A DNA stretch of 43,259 nt from assembly GCA_027014155.1 (NCBI GenBank), contig JALWEG010000024.1:1-43259 (forward strand), written 5' to 3'. Numbering within the stretch: position 1 is the stretch's first letter; every line of letters begins with the position of its first letter. This DNA comes from Aquificaceae bacterium. GTDB taxonomy: Bacteria > Aquificota > Aquificia > Aquificales > Aquificaceae. The position numbers were made by a program, and so were the translations under genes. The notes under the pieces are model-generated. The model did no database searches. It had not been told where the DNA came from and saw only the letters and a list, made by a program, of their open reading frames with translations. Below, in pieces: positions 34,829 to 42,372 of the stretch.

Positions 34829-35019
34829 AGGTAATCTACAGAGGCAAAGAGATAGAGATTCCGGAAAAGGAGATAAAGGCGGTTGAGCTTCTGAGTAGGC
34901 TCGGCCTCTCCCCTCTTTCCTCTCTCGTAATAAAGAACGGAGAGGTTGTTTCCGAAGAGGATATACTAAAAGAGGGTGACGAGGTCAGAGTTATAAATGC
35001 GATTTCTGGAGGAACTTAA
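34819..35019 (+). CDS. ThiS/MoaD-like sulfur carrier with C-terminal Gly-Gly-Thr
   Basis: A 66-aa beta-grasp protein (LKVIYRGKEIEIPEKEI, then DILKEGDEVRVINAISGG) of the ThiS/MoaD/TtuB group, which carry sulfur as a thiocarboxylate on a terminal Gly-Gly. Here one extra Thr (T66) follows G64-G65, so the protein must be trimmed before activation or does not act as a normal carrier. It is not beside thiamine, molybdopterin or tRNA-thiolation genes, so the recipient is unknown. It overlaps the upstream secreted protein gene by 10 bases and rodA by 23 bases. Confidence 0.78.
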   Translation: MPLKVIYRGKEIEIPEKEIKAVELLSRLGLSPLSSLVIKNGEVVSEEDILKEGDEVRVINAISGGT

Positions 35020-36112
35020 GAGCTTAGACTTTTATCTACTCTTCCTTGTATTCCTCATTCAGGCCTTCGGCCTCGTTGCGATATTCAGCGCCTCTTACGA
35101 CGGCGGCGTTTCTCTGCTCTTTAAAAAACAGCTGGTTTACGTCCTGCTTAGCTGGATAGTGATACTGGGCGTATCCTACGAGAGGGTTAGAAACCTATTG
35201 GACTACTCGCTCTATCTTTACCTTCTGGTTCTGTTCCTCTTGATACTGGTTATGGCCTTCGGCAAGGAGGTCTATGGAGCTAAAAGGTGGTTGGGTTTTG
35301 GTGTCTTCAATCTACAACCTTCGGAGCTTATGAAACCGGCGCTAATTCTTCTCTCCGCCCACGTGTTAGCCCACGTAAGAAGTTGGAAGGATAGGGAAAT
35401 TCTGCTGCTCGTCTTTGCGTACTCTACCGCTGCGGTTATCACCCTGAAGCAGCCCGATTTGGGCACGGCGGTGTCCTACTTCGTTCCCCTTGTGGCGATG
35501 CTCTTCATAAGGGGGGTGTCCATAAAGTTCTTCCTGGTCTCCTTAGCCTCGCTGATTTTGGCTCTTCCCATCATTTGGGAGCTTTTAAAGGAGTATCAGA
35601 AGAGGAGAATCTTGGCGGTCATAGACCCCTACAGCGACTACTTGGGTAGCGGTTATCAGATAATCCAATCGGTCATAGCCGTAGGCTCGGGTGGTATCAC
35701 GGGCAAAGGCTTTCTGCAGGGAACTCAGGCCCACCTTATGTTCCTTCCCGAAAAGCACACCGATTTCATATTCTCCGTCATCTCCGAGGAGTTCGGATTT
35801 CTGGGAGCGGGCGCTCTGGTCGTGGCCTTCCTACTCCTGACGGTCAGGATAGCCGTATATCTCCTCAACCCCCTAAGCCTGGGAGAGAGGTTGACCGTGG
35901 TGGGATTTCTGGCACTGCTCTTTTTCCAAACTACGGTTAACATGCTCATGACACTGGGACTGTTTCCCGTGGTAGGCATACCTCTGCCCTTCGTCAGCTT
36001 CGGGGGCAGTGCCATGATAACCTTCGGTTTCATCGTAGGCATACTCCAATCCATACACAGAGAGTATTCCAGAGAGAGCTTTTCCCTTTTTTCGGAAAAC
36101 AGGAGAACATGA
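34997..36112 (+). CDS. rodA: Rod shape-determining glycosyltransferase RodA (SEDS family)
   Basis: The 371-aa protein has about ten transmembrane helices and SEDS motifs such as KRWLGFGVFNLQPSELMKPALIL, read in parts, and FIFSVISEEFGFLGA and GIPLPFVSFGGSAM near the C-terminus. It polymerises glycan strands with a class B PBP for sidewall growth, and it could also be an FtsW-type protein. The start lies inside the ThiS/MoaD-like gene. No start codon is available after the GGAGG at 35009-35013. Its stop overlaps the hemW start by four bases. Confidence 0.88.
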   Translation: MRFLEELKSLDFYLLFLVFLIQAFGLVAIFSASYDGGVSLLFKKQLVYVLLSWIVILGVSYERVRNLLDYSLYLYLLVLFLLILVMAFGKEVYGAKRWLGFGVFNLQPSELMKPALILLSAHVLAHVRSWKDREILLLVFAYSTAAVITLKQPDLGTAVSYFVPLVAMLFIRGVSIKFFLVSLASLILALPIIWELLKEYQKRRILAVIDPYSDYLGSGYQIIQSVIAVGSGGITGKGFLQGTQAHLMFLPEKHTDFIFSVISEEFGFLGAGALVVAFLLLTVRIAVYLLNPLSLGERLTVVGFLALLFFQTTVNMLMTLGLFPVVGIPLPFVSFGGSAMITFGFIVGILQSIHREYSRESFSLFSENRRT

Positions 36113-37197
36113 TAGAGTCCCTTTACCTGCACATACCCTTTTGTTCCTACAAGTGTCCTTACTGCGACTTTGTGTCCGTCGTGGGAGGTGATGTGAGGGA
36201 ATATGTCAACGCCTTAAAGAGAGAGGTGGAGTTCTATAAGGACGAGGAGGTAATACTCAAAACCCTATATTTCGGTGGAGGAACACCTACTCTATTGAAG
36301 CCGGAGGAGATAGGTGCACTCATAGAACATATTACGAGCGTGTTCCCCTACCGAGAACCCCTTGAGATTACGGTAGAGTGCAACCCTGAAACCTACTCCT
36401 ACAAGGAGTTTAAGAGGCTAAACTCCTACGGAGTTAACAGGTTGAGCGTGGGAGTTCAAAGCTTTACCACCAAAGGCTTGAGGGCCTTGGGAAGAGTGCA
36501 TACACCTCAGGACTCGGTAAGGACGATACTTGGGGCCAAAGAGGCGGGCATAGATAACCTGAGCGTGGACATCATATACGCCTATCCGCAGCAGAGGGAA
36601 GAGGACGCGCTTGCGGAGCTGGAAGCTCTGGAAAAGCTCCCCCTTACGCACGTATCTGCCTACATGCTGACGGCCTACGAGAACACACCTATGGGAAAGC
36701 TCATAAGAGGGGGTTTACTGGCCACCCCAAAGGAGGAGGAGTTGGAGAGGATTTACAATCGCCTCTGGAGGGGACTGAAGGAGCTGGGCTTTGTCAGATA
36801 CGAGATATCCAACTGGGCTAAGGAAGGAAAGGTATGCCGGCATAACTTGAACTACTGGAAGAGGAGAGAGTTCATAGGTTTAGGCGTATCCGCGTGGGGC
36901 TTCATAAGGAATCGGCGATACGGCAACTTCAGGAATCTCGGCCACTACTTGGAGACGGTGATACGGGGTAAGAGGCCTGTGGGGAGGACAAAGAGCTTGG
37001 GAAAGAGGGAAGCCGTTGAGGAAGAGGTATTTTTAAGCCTAAGGCTCTGCGAAGGTATAGTCAGGGACAAAATAAACGTGCCTGAGAGGCTTTACCCCTT
37101 TTTGGAGTTTTCTCAGGAAAGGGTGGCGATTAAGGAAGAGTTCATGCTCCTTGCGGACGAGATAATAAGCGAGATTTTGGCGGCGCTGGACACTTAG
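36109..37197 (+). CDS. hemW: HemW-type radical SAM protein
   Basis: This 362-aa radical SAM protein begins with the cluster motif C12-x3-C16-x2-C19 (FCSYKCPYCDF) and has GGGTPT and VECNPE, which are typical of the HemN/HemW family. The fourth Cys of true coproporphyrinogen dehydrogenase HemN (CxxxCxxCxC) is Phe here, and the protein lacks HemN's N-terminal extension, so HemW, a heme chaperone, is the better call. The start forms an ATGA overlap with rodA, an arrangement that probably reflects only shared expression. Confidence 0.87.
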   Translation: MIESLYLHIPFCSYKCPYCDFVSVVGGDVREYVNALKREVEFYKDEEVILKTLYFGGGTPTLLKPEEIGALIEHITSVFPYREPLEITVECNPETYSYKEFKRLNSYGVNRLSVGVQSFTTKGLRALGRVHTPQDSVRTILGAKEAGIDNLSVDIIYAYPQQREEDALAELEALEKLPLTHVSAYMLTAYENTPMGKLIRGGLLATPKEEELERIYNRLWRGLKELGFVRYEISNWAKEGKVCRHNLNYWKRREFIGLGVSAWGFIRNRRYGNFRNLGHYLETVIRGKRPVGRTKSLGKREAVEEEVFLSLRLCEGIVRDKINVPERLYPFLEFSQERVAIKEEFMLLADEIISEILAALDT

Positions 37198-37206
37198 CAC
37201 GTTCCT

Positions 37207-37235
37207 TTGACATACAGAGGGAGGTCGCATAAATT
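37207..37235 (+). promoter_or_regulatory. Promoter giving a near-leaderless tatD-radical SAM transcript
   Basis: A perfect TTGACA (37207-37212) and TAAATT (37230-37235) stand 17 bases apart. The -10 ends nine bases before the ATG at 37245, and no Shine-Dalgarno sequence exists before that ATG. Transcription would begin within a few bases of the start codon. Confidence 0.5.
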
Positions 37236-37244
37236 AGTTTTCCC

Positions 37245-38609
37245 ATGATAGATACGCACTGCCATCTGGACCTGCTAAAGGACGAGGACTTTAGAGAGAG
37301 CGTCGCCGATGGGAGTTTGGAATATCTCCTGACGGTTGGCTACGATAGGAAGACTATAAAGAACGCTCTTTCCATAGCCCGAGAATACGAGCACGTTTAC
37401 TGCGCGGTAGGGTTTCATCCCCACGAGGCGGATAAGGTAGATGACGAAGATATTGCATGGCTGAAGGAGGTCGCGGTCAATAACCCCAAGGTTAAGGCTC
37501 TCGGTGAGATGGGGCTGGACTTTTACAAGAACTATTCCGACAAAAAGAGGCAGGAGGAGGTATTCAGAAAGCAGCTCAGCTTAGCCAGGAAGCTGGGACT
37601 TCCCGTAGTTATCCACATGAGGGACGCAGAGGAAGAGACTTTAAGAATTCTCAAAGAGGAGAGGGCCTACGAGGTCGGCGGGATAATGCACTGCTTCACC
37701 GGCTCCTACGAGGCTATGATGGGAGCCGTAGATTTGGGCTTTTATATATCCTATTCGGGAATTCTGACCTACAAAAACGCCAAAGGCGTCCGTGAGGTTG
37801 CAAAGAAAACACCTACGACGAGAATCCTCCTTGAGACCGATGCACCTTTCCTGGCTCCTCAGCCCGTCCGTGGAAAGCCCAATAAACCACCCTACATATG
37901 GCATACGGCGCGGGTGCTGGCAGAGTTGCTACCCAATACCTCCCTTGAGGACGTGGACAGAATGACCTCGGAGAATGCTAAGCTTATACTCAACCTTGGC
38001 AACAACGGCAAAAGGGAAACGATAACCTACGTGATAAACAACAAGCTCTATATAAACCTTACCAATAAGTGCAATCTGCACTGCGTATTCTGCCAAAGGG
38101 AGAGGGAAAGGAACTTCATGGTTAAGGGCCACTGGGTTTGGACCACGAGAGACCCTTCTGTTGAAGAGGTGATAAGGGAGATAAAGGACCCATCGCAGTA
38201 CGAGGAGGTGGTGTTCTGCGGATACGGGGAGCCTACCTTAAGGTTCTCGGCTCTGAAGGACATAGCCAAGTGGGTAAAGTCCAAGGGTGGCAAGGTAAGG
38301 GTGGACACCAACGGCCTCATTTTCACCTTCCTGCCCAAGGAGAGCCTCAAAGAGCTGAAAGGCTTGGTTGACGTTTGGTCGGTATCCTTGAACGCTCCCG
38401 ACGAGGAAACCTACGGCTGGCTCTGCAAGCCCGCTCAGGCGGACGCCTTCGGTAAGGTAGTTGAGTTTATAAGGCAAGCTCTGAGGGAAGGCTTTGAGGT
38501 GGTCGTCTCGGCGGTGGACTATCCGGGTGTAGATATAGGAAGAGTAAAAAAGCTGGTGGAGAGCTTGGGAGCCAAGTGGAAACTCAGGAGATACGAGGTA
38601 GTGGGCTGA
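37245..38609 (+). CDS. Fused TatD-family nuclease and TatD-linked radical SAM protein
   Basis: Residues 1-251 form a complete TatD metallo-hydrolase: H5 and H7 (THCHLD), E88 (GEMGLDFY), H124, H149 and D199 (ETDAPFLAP). Residues ~259-454 are a compact radical SAM domain with C276, C280 and C283 (CNLHCVFC), followed by GYGEPTLR. This second domain is the TatD-linked radical SAM family, usually a separate neighbouring gene. Here a short linker (NNGKRE) joins them in one frame. TatD proteins act as 3'-5' nucleases; the radical SAM substrate is unknown. The stop is one base from the cysteine synthase stop on the other strand. Confidence 0.9.
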   Translation: MIDTHCHLDLLKDEDFRESVADGSLEYLLTVGYDRKTIKNALSIAREYEHVYCAVGFHPHEADKVDDEDIAWLKEVAVNNPKVKALGEMGLDFYKNYSDKKRQEEVFRKQLSLARKLGLPVVIHMRDAEEETLRILKEERAYEVGGIMHCFTGSYEAMMGAVDLGFYISYSGILTYKNAKGVREVAKKTPTTRILLETDAPFLAPQPVRGKPNKPPYIWHTARVLAELLPNTSLEDVDRMTSENAKLILNLGNNGKRETITYVINNKLYINLTNKCNLHCVFCQRERERNFMVKGHWVWTTRDPSVEEVIREIKDPSQYEEVVFCGYGEPTLRFSALKDIAKWVKSKGGKVRVDTNGLIFTFLPKESLKELKGLVDVWSVSLNAPDEETYGWLCKPAQADAFGKVVEFIRQALREGFEVVVSAVDYPGVDIGRVKKLVESLGAKWKLRRYEVVG

Positions 38610-38610
38610 G

Positions 38611-39564
38611 CTACTCAAAGAGGGAGGTGGTAAGGTATTTCTCTCCTCCATCGGGGAATACGGTAACGATTACGGCCTTCTCTTTTCTTTGGGTCAACTC
38701 ACGCGCCAGCTTTATACAGGCCCAAAGAGCGGCTCCGGAGGACTGCCCTACAAAGATGGCCTCCTCTCTGGCGAGCCTCTTGGCCCACTCGTAGGCCTCT
38801 TCCGTGTCCACGAATATGGTTCTATCAAGGAAGTTCTCGTCAAATATTCCGGGCTTTATGGAGCTCTCAATGTGCTTTAGGCCCTCTATCCCGTGAAAGG
38901 GGTATGCGGGTTGGACACCTATCACCTGAACGTTGGGGTTGTAAACCTTCAACCTTCTGCCCGTTCCCATCACGGTTCCACCGGTTCCTATACCGGCTAC
39001 GAAGTGGGTAATCCTACCCTCCGTCTGGTTCCATATCTCTATGCCTGTAGAGTAAAAGTGTGCCTGCCAGTTGGCCGGATTGTTGTACTGGTCAAGATAG
39101 ACGTATCTGTCGGGGGACTTTTCCACCCTGTCTCTTACAAAGACTATGGCCCCGTCCGTGCCCTCAAGGGGGTCCGTGAAGTAAACCTTAGCCCCGTAGG
39201 CCTGTATTATCTTCTTCCTCTCCTCACTCACGTTGGCGGGCATGGCAAGCTCAACGGGGACTTTAAGAGCCGCACCCACCATGGCCAAGGCTATGCCCGT
39301 ATTCCCCGAGGTGGCATCAATGACCACCTTGCCCTCCTTTAGCCTCCCCTCCTCTTTCGCTCTCAGAAACATGCTCAGAGCGGGCCTGTCCTTGACGGAG
39401 CCTCCGGGGTTGAAGCTCTCAAGCTTCGCGTATATCTGAATATCCTCCGAGATATCGGGGGGGATTACCCCTCTTATCCTGACCAGGGGTGTGTTGCCAA
39501 CCAGGTTTAGAATGGAGTTCCTTATCTTTTTGTAAGGCTCATCGTGCTGGCCGAGAATCCACAT
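38611..39564 (-). CDS. Cysteine synthase family PLP enzyme
   Basis: The 317-aa fold-type II PLP enzyme has the lysine K58 in SFNPGGSVKDR, the substrate-binding TSGNTG loop and the phosphate-binding GTGGT. These are typical of CysK/CysM enzymes, which make cysteine from O-acetylserine (or a related activated serine) and sulfide or thiosulfate. The CysM-type length and loop make cysM plausible, but the donor cannot be set from sequence. The region directly upstream on this strand contains a run of nine T (minus strand) and the non-coding element described separately. Confidence 0.88.
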   Translation of the reverse strand: MWILGQHDEPYKKIRNSILNLVGNTPLVRIRGVIPPDISEDIQIYAKLESFNPGGSVKDRPALSMFLRAKEEGRLKEGKVVIDATSGNTGIALAMVGAALKVPVELAMPANVSEERKKIIQAYGAKVYFTDPLEGTDGAIVFVRDRVEKSPDRYVYLDQYNNPANWQAHFYSTGIEIWNQTEGRITHFVAGIGTGGTVMGTGRRLKVYNPNVQVIGVQPAYPFHGIEGLKHIESSIKPGIFDENFLDRTIFVDTEEAYEWAKRLAREEAIFVGQSSGAALWACIKLARELTQRKEKAVIVTVFPDGGEKYLTTSLFE

Positions 39565-39595
39565 CTATAAGATTTTATCTAAAAAAAAACACTCT

Positions 39596-39895
39596 AAGAC
39601 TCCTTCCGGTAGGAGATACGGAGTATCGCCCGTAAGGGCGTTAAAATAAAAGTTGACCGGAAAACATTCGTGGAGTAAATTAGCAAATAGTTAAATACCC
39701 CACCGCTCCCGAGAGGGAGATCAAAAGCTCTAAGGAGGGGTAGAAGAAGAACTAAGAAACGGAAAGTAGCTCCACTACCTATCTTCGGGTAGGTAGGCAG
39801 GAGTAGAGGCGGAGTGAACCCGCCTGTTGTGGTAAGGGACGCTACGAGTGTCCAAACCCACACGAAGCTCCGCCGCAGAAGGCGGAGAGGTTCAC
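39596..39895 (+). ncRNA. Candidate structured RNA, IS200/IS605 omega RNA-like, without TnpB
   Basis: This is the core of the only gene-free stretch above 300 bases (39565-39940). It folds into a series of strong stems: CTCC/GGAG at 39601-39615, CGCCC/GGGCG near 39627-39640, CTCCC/GGGAG near 39706-39719, a nine-pair stem closed by a UUCG loop (39775-39783 with 39788-39796), GGCGG/CCGCC (39808-39824) and CTCCGCC/GGCGGAG (39868-39887). It ends GAGGTTCAC at 39895. GTGGTAAGGG is shared with the element at 32985-33190. The final GAAGC-hairpin-GTTCAC layout resembles TnpB omega RNAs; a guide would begin at 39896. Alternatives are an unknown structured RNA or a MITE-like remnant. Confidence 0.5.
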
Positions 39896-39940
39896 ACTCT
39901 CCTTGACAACGGAGAGAGGCGCATACAAAATAAAGGTACC

Positions 39941-40606
39941 ATGAAACTCTTCCAGGAGCTTGAGGAGACCAAGGAGCTGGTGGTCAAGATGGCTAAGCTG
40001 GTTCAGCAGGCAATAGACAAGGCCATACGCTCGCTGAACGAACAGAACACCGAGCTGGCCGAGGAGATAATAAGGGGAGACGACCAGATAGACGGCCTTG
40101 AGGTTGAGCTGGAGAGAAGATGTATAAGAATGATAGCTCTATACCAGCCCGAGGCGGGAGACCTCAGGCTCATAATGGGGATATACAAGATAGTCTCGGA
40201 CTTAGAGCGCATGGGTGATGAGGCAGAAAACATCGCCGAGCGTTCCATAATGCTCGCTGCAGAGCCTCCCCTCAAGCCTTACGTGAACCTTACCCTCATG
40301 GCGGAGATGGTAAAGGAGATGGTGAACGACGGCGTTATAAGCTTCCTCCAAAACGACACGGTTTTAGCCCAAAAGGTGATAAACAAGGACGACATGGTGG
40401 ACGAGCTGTACCATCAATTGGAAAGGGAGCTGATAACCTACGTTATGGAGGACCCCAAGAACATAAAGAGGGTCATACACCTGTCCTTCGTGGCAAGGCA
40501 CTTTGAGAGGATAGCCGACCACGCCGAGAACATCGCAGAGGTCGCCATATACTCCGCGGAAGGGGAGATAGTCAAGCACAAACACAGCCAAGAAGACCAG
40601 CTTTGA
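39941..40606 (+). CDS. phoU: PhoU-family phosphate signalling protein
   Basis: A 221-aa all-helical protein with the two PhoU three-helix repeats and their metal/acidic signatures: DLERMGDEAENIAE in the first and HFERIADHAENIAE in the second. PhoU restrains phosphate uptake and modulates a membrane kinase. The open frame runs 31 codons upstream, but that part overlaps the non-coding element, and the ATG at 39941 matches family N-termini and has AAAGG before it. The NtrY-type kinase gene overlaps its stop (TTGA), so the two are expressed together. No pst transport genes are in the window. Confidence 0.92.
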   Translation: MKLFQELEETKELVVKMAKLVQQAIDKAIRSLNEQNTELAEEIIRGDDQIDGLEVELERRCIRMIALYQPEAGDLRLIMGIYKIVSDLERMGDEAENIAERSIMLAAEPPLKPYVNLTLMAEMVKEMVNDGVISFLQNDTVLAQKVINKDDMVDELYHQLERELITYVMEDPKNIKRVIHLSFVARHFERIADHAENIAEVAIYSAEGEIVKHKHSQEDQL

Positions 40607-42372
40607 ACAGAAAGGCGCTCCTTTGGCTCTTCCTGCTGCTTTCGCTCCTGGCTATAAACTTAGCCTTCCTTTATAACCTCAAAAACCTCACCTACGCCAA
40701 CTACTACCTGCTGCTCTTGGTAATAAACCTTGACCTCCTGGTTCTCGTGATATCCTTCGCAGTAATACTCAGAAAGCTCATAAAGATTTACATAGAGGGA
40801 AGGAAGAAGCTCCGTAGCAAGCTTACCAACATACTCATGCTCTTTATGTTCTTCCCTATACTCCTCTTGAACATGACCATAATACTCGTTCTGCTCCAGT
40901 CCACCAAGACCTACATAAGCAGCAGAACCACCGACCTGTCCGCCAAAGCCCAGAAGCTCTACGAGCAGTTGAACCGTGTGGAGAGGCGGAGGATAGAGGA
41001 GTACGAAACCGTGGCCAAGACCCTCATAGAGCTGGGACACGAGAGGGAGCTTACCCGTTTAGGCAATTTCCTGAGCGTGAAGAAGGTTAAGGTGTGTCCC
41101 CACAGGCTGCTGGAGTACGAGGAGGGTTATGACCTATGCGTAAACACCAAAAGGGGGAGCTACAGGATAACCCTCACCAAAGACCTGCAGATGGCTAAAA
41201 GCTTAGAGGAGTTCGGCAAGCTGGCCTTGGACTTCAGAGCCTTCGTAAAGACGAGGGACATAATATCGGGGATATTCGTCTTCTTCATAGTCTTTCTCAC
41301 TCTGATAACCCTTCTGTCCACCGTTTGGCTGGCCGTCCTGATAGCCAGAAGGTTCAGCGAGCCTATAGAGGAGCTTTCCAGCAAGGCGAGGAAGATAGCC
41401 CAGGGAGAGTTTGACGTGGAGGTGGAGGTAAAGAGAACCGGTGACGAGATAGAGAGCCTCTTTGAGGACTTCAAGGCCATGAGGGACAACCTCAGACAGA
41501 TATACGGCCAGCTCCAGAGGGAGAGGGACCTCCTGACCAAACTCTTTGACGCCATTCCGGTGGGTATAGCTTACGTGGGAGCGGACGGCGATAACCTGAA
41601 GGTGAACGACACCTTCAGGAGGCTCTACGGAAACGGCAAAGTGGAGGAGGAGAGGTTAAAGACCCTTGAGGCCCAAAACCTCAGGTGGCAGAGGATAGAC
41701 ACCAAAGAAGGGAGTGTATACATACTTGAGGACATAGAGCCGATAATACTGGCCGAGAGGTTCAAGATATGGCAAGAGGCCGTAAAGCGCATAGCCCACG
41801 AGATAAAGAACCCCCTGACCCCCATAAGGCTGAGCCTGGAAAGGATATACAGGCTCACCTCCAAGGAGGAGATAGACCGTTCCCAGATAGTCCAATTGAT
41901 TCAACTGATTCTCAAAGAGATAGACAGGATAAACAACCTCATACACCAGTTCAGATATGTGTCCTCTTCCAGAGGATTGAACAAGAGGAAGATGAGGCTT
42001 AAATCCCTCCTTGAGGAGATAAAGAGCCTCTACACCAACGTTGACATCTCCGTAGAGGGGGACGCGGAGCTTGAGGCAGACCCCTCAGCTCTGAGAGACC
42101 TCTTTTATAACCTCGTTAACAACAGCATAGAGTGGGGAGCGAGCAGGATAAGGGTGAGGATAGGAGATAGGGAGCTTGAGTACTCGGACAACGGTGAGGG
42201 AATGGATGCCGAGGAGCTAAAGAATCTCTTTATGCCCCACTTTAGCAAGAACCCCAAGGGAATGGGAGTAGGCATGGCGGCCGTCAGGAAGATAGTGGAA
42301 GACCACGGCTGGAAGATAGAGGCCTCCTCCAAGAAGGGAGCGGGACTTACCATAAGGATTACCTTCTCTTGA
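40603..42372 (+). CDS. NtrY-type sensor histidine kinase
   Basis: The 589-aa kinase has N-terminal transmembrane helices (about 5-24, 34-56, 77-98 and 220-247), a HAMP domain (248-300), a PAS-like region (310-370), the phosphoacceptor H399 in AHEIKNPLTPIRLS, and an ATPase domain with NLVNNSIEWGA (N box) and YSDNGEGM. The membrane layout and HEIKNPLTPI are characteristic of NtrY. The start is TTG, overlapping the phoU stop. PhoU probably modulates it. The sigma-54 response regulator at 6753-8087 is the natural partner, but the link is inferred. Confidence 0.86.
   Translation: MNRKALLWLFLLLSLLAINLAFLYNLKNLTYANYYLLLLVINLDLLVLVISFAVILRKLIKIYIEGRKKLRSKLTNILMLFMFFPILLLNMTIILVLLQSTKTYISSRTTDLSAKAQKLYEQLNRVERRRIEEYETVAKTLIELGHERELTRLGNFLSVKKVKVCPHRLLEYEEGYDLCVNTKRGSYRITLTKDLQMAKSLEEFGKLALDFRAFVKTRDIISGIFVFFIVFLTLITLLSTVWLAVLIARRFSEPIEELSSKARKIAQGEFDVEVEVKRTGDEIESLFEDFKAMRDNLRQIYGQLQRERDLLTKLFDAIPVGIAYVGADGDNLKVNDTFRRLYGNGKVEEERLKTLEAQNLRWQRIDTKEGSVYILEDIEPIILAERFKIWQEAVKRIAHEIKNPLTPIRLSLERIYRLTSKEEIDRSQIVQLIQLILKEIDRINNLIHQFRYVSSSRGLNKRKMRLKSLLEEIKSLYTNVDISVEGDAELEADPSALRDLFYNLVNNSIEWGASRIRVRIGDRELEYSDNGEGMDAEELKNLFMPHFSKNPKGMGVGMAAVRKIVEDHGWKIEASSKKGAGLTIRITFS

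Noticed and set aside
39596-39895. RNase P RNA, tmRNA, SRP RNA or 6S RNA gene
   Set aside because: The stretch is highly structured, but I could not find the conserved RNase P core (GAGGAAAGTCC), the tmRNA ends or tag frame, or the SRP loop sequence. The GAAGC-hairpin-GTTCAC end fits IS605-type elements better.
39903-39931. Promoter TTGACA-17-CAAAAT before phoU
   Set aside because: The -35 is perfect, but the -10 is poor and lies so close to the ATG that the AAAGG ribosome binding site would not be in the transcript. Not listed as a feature.
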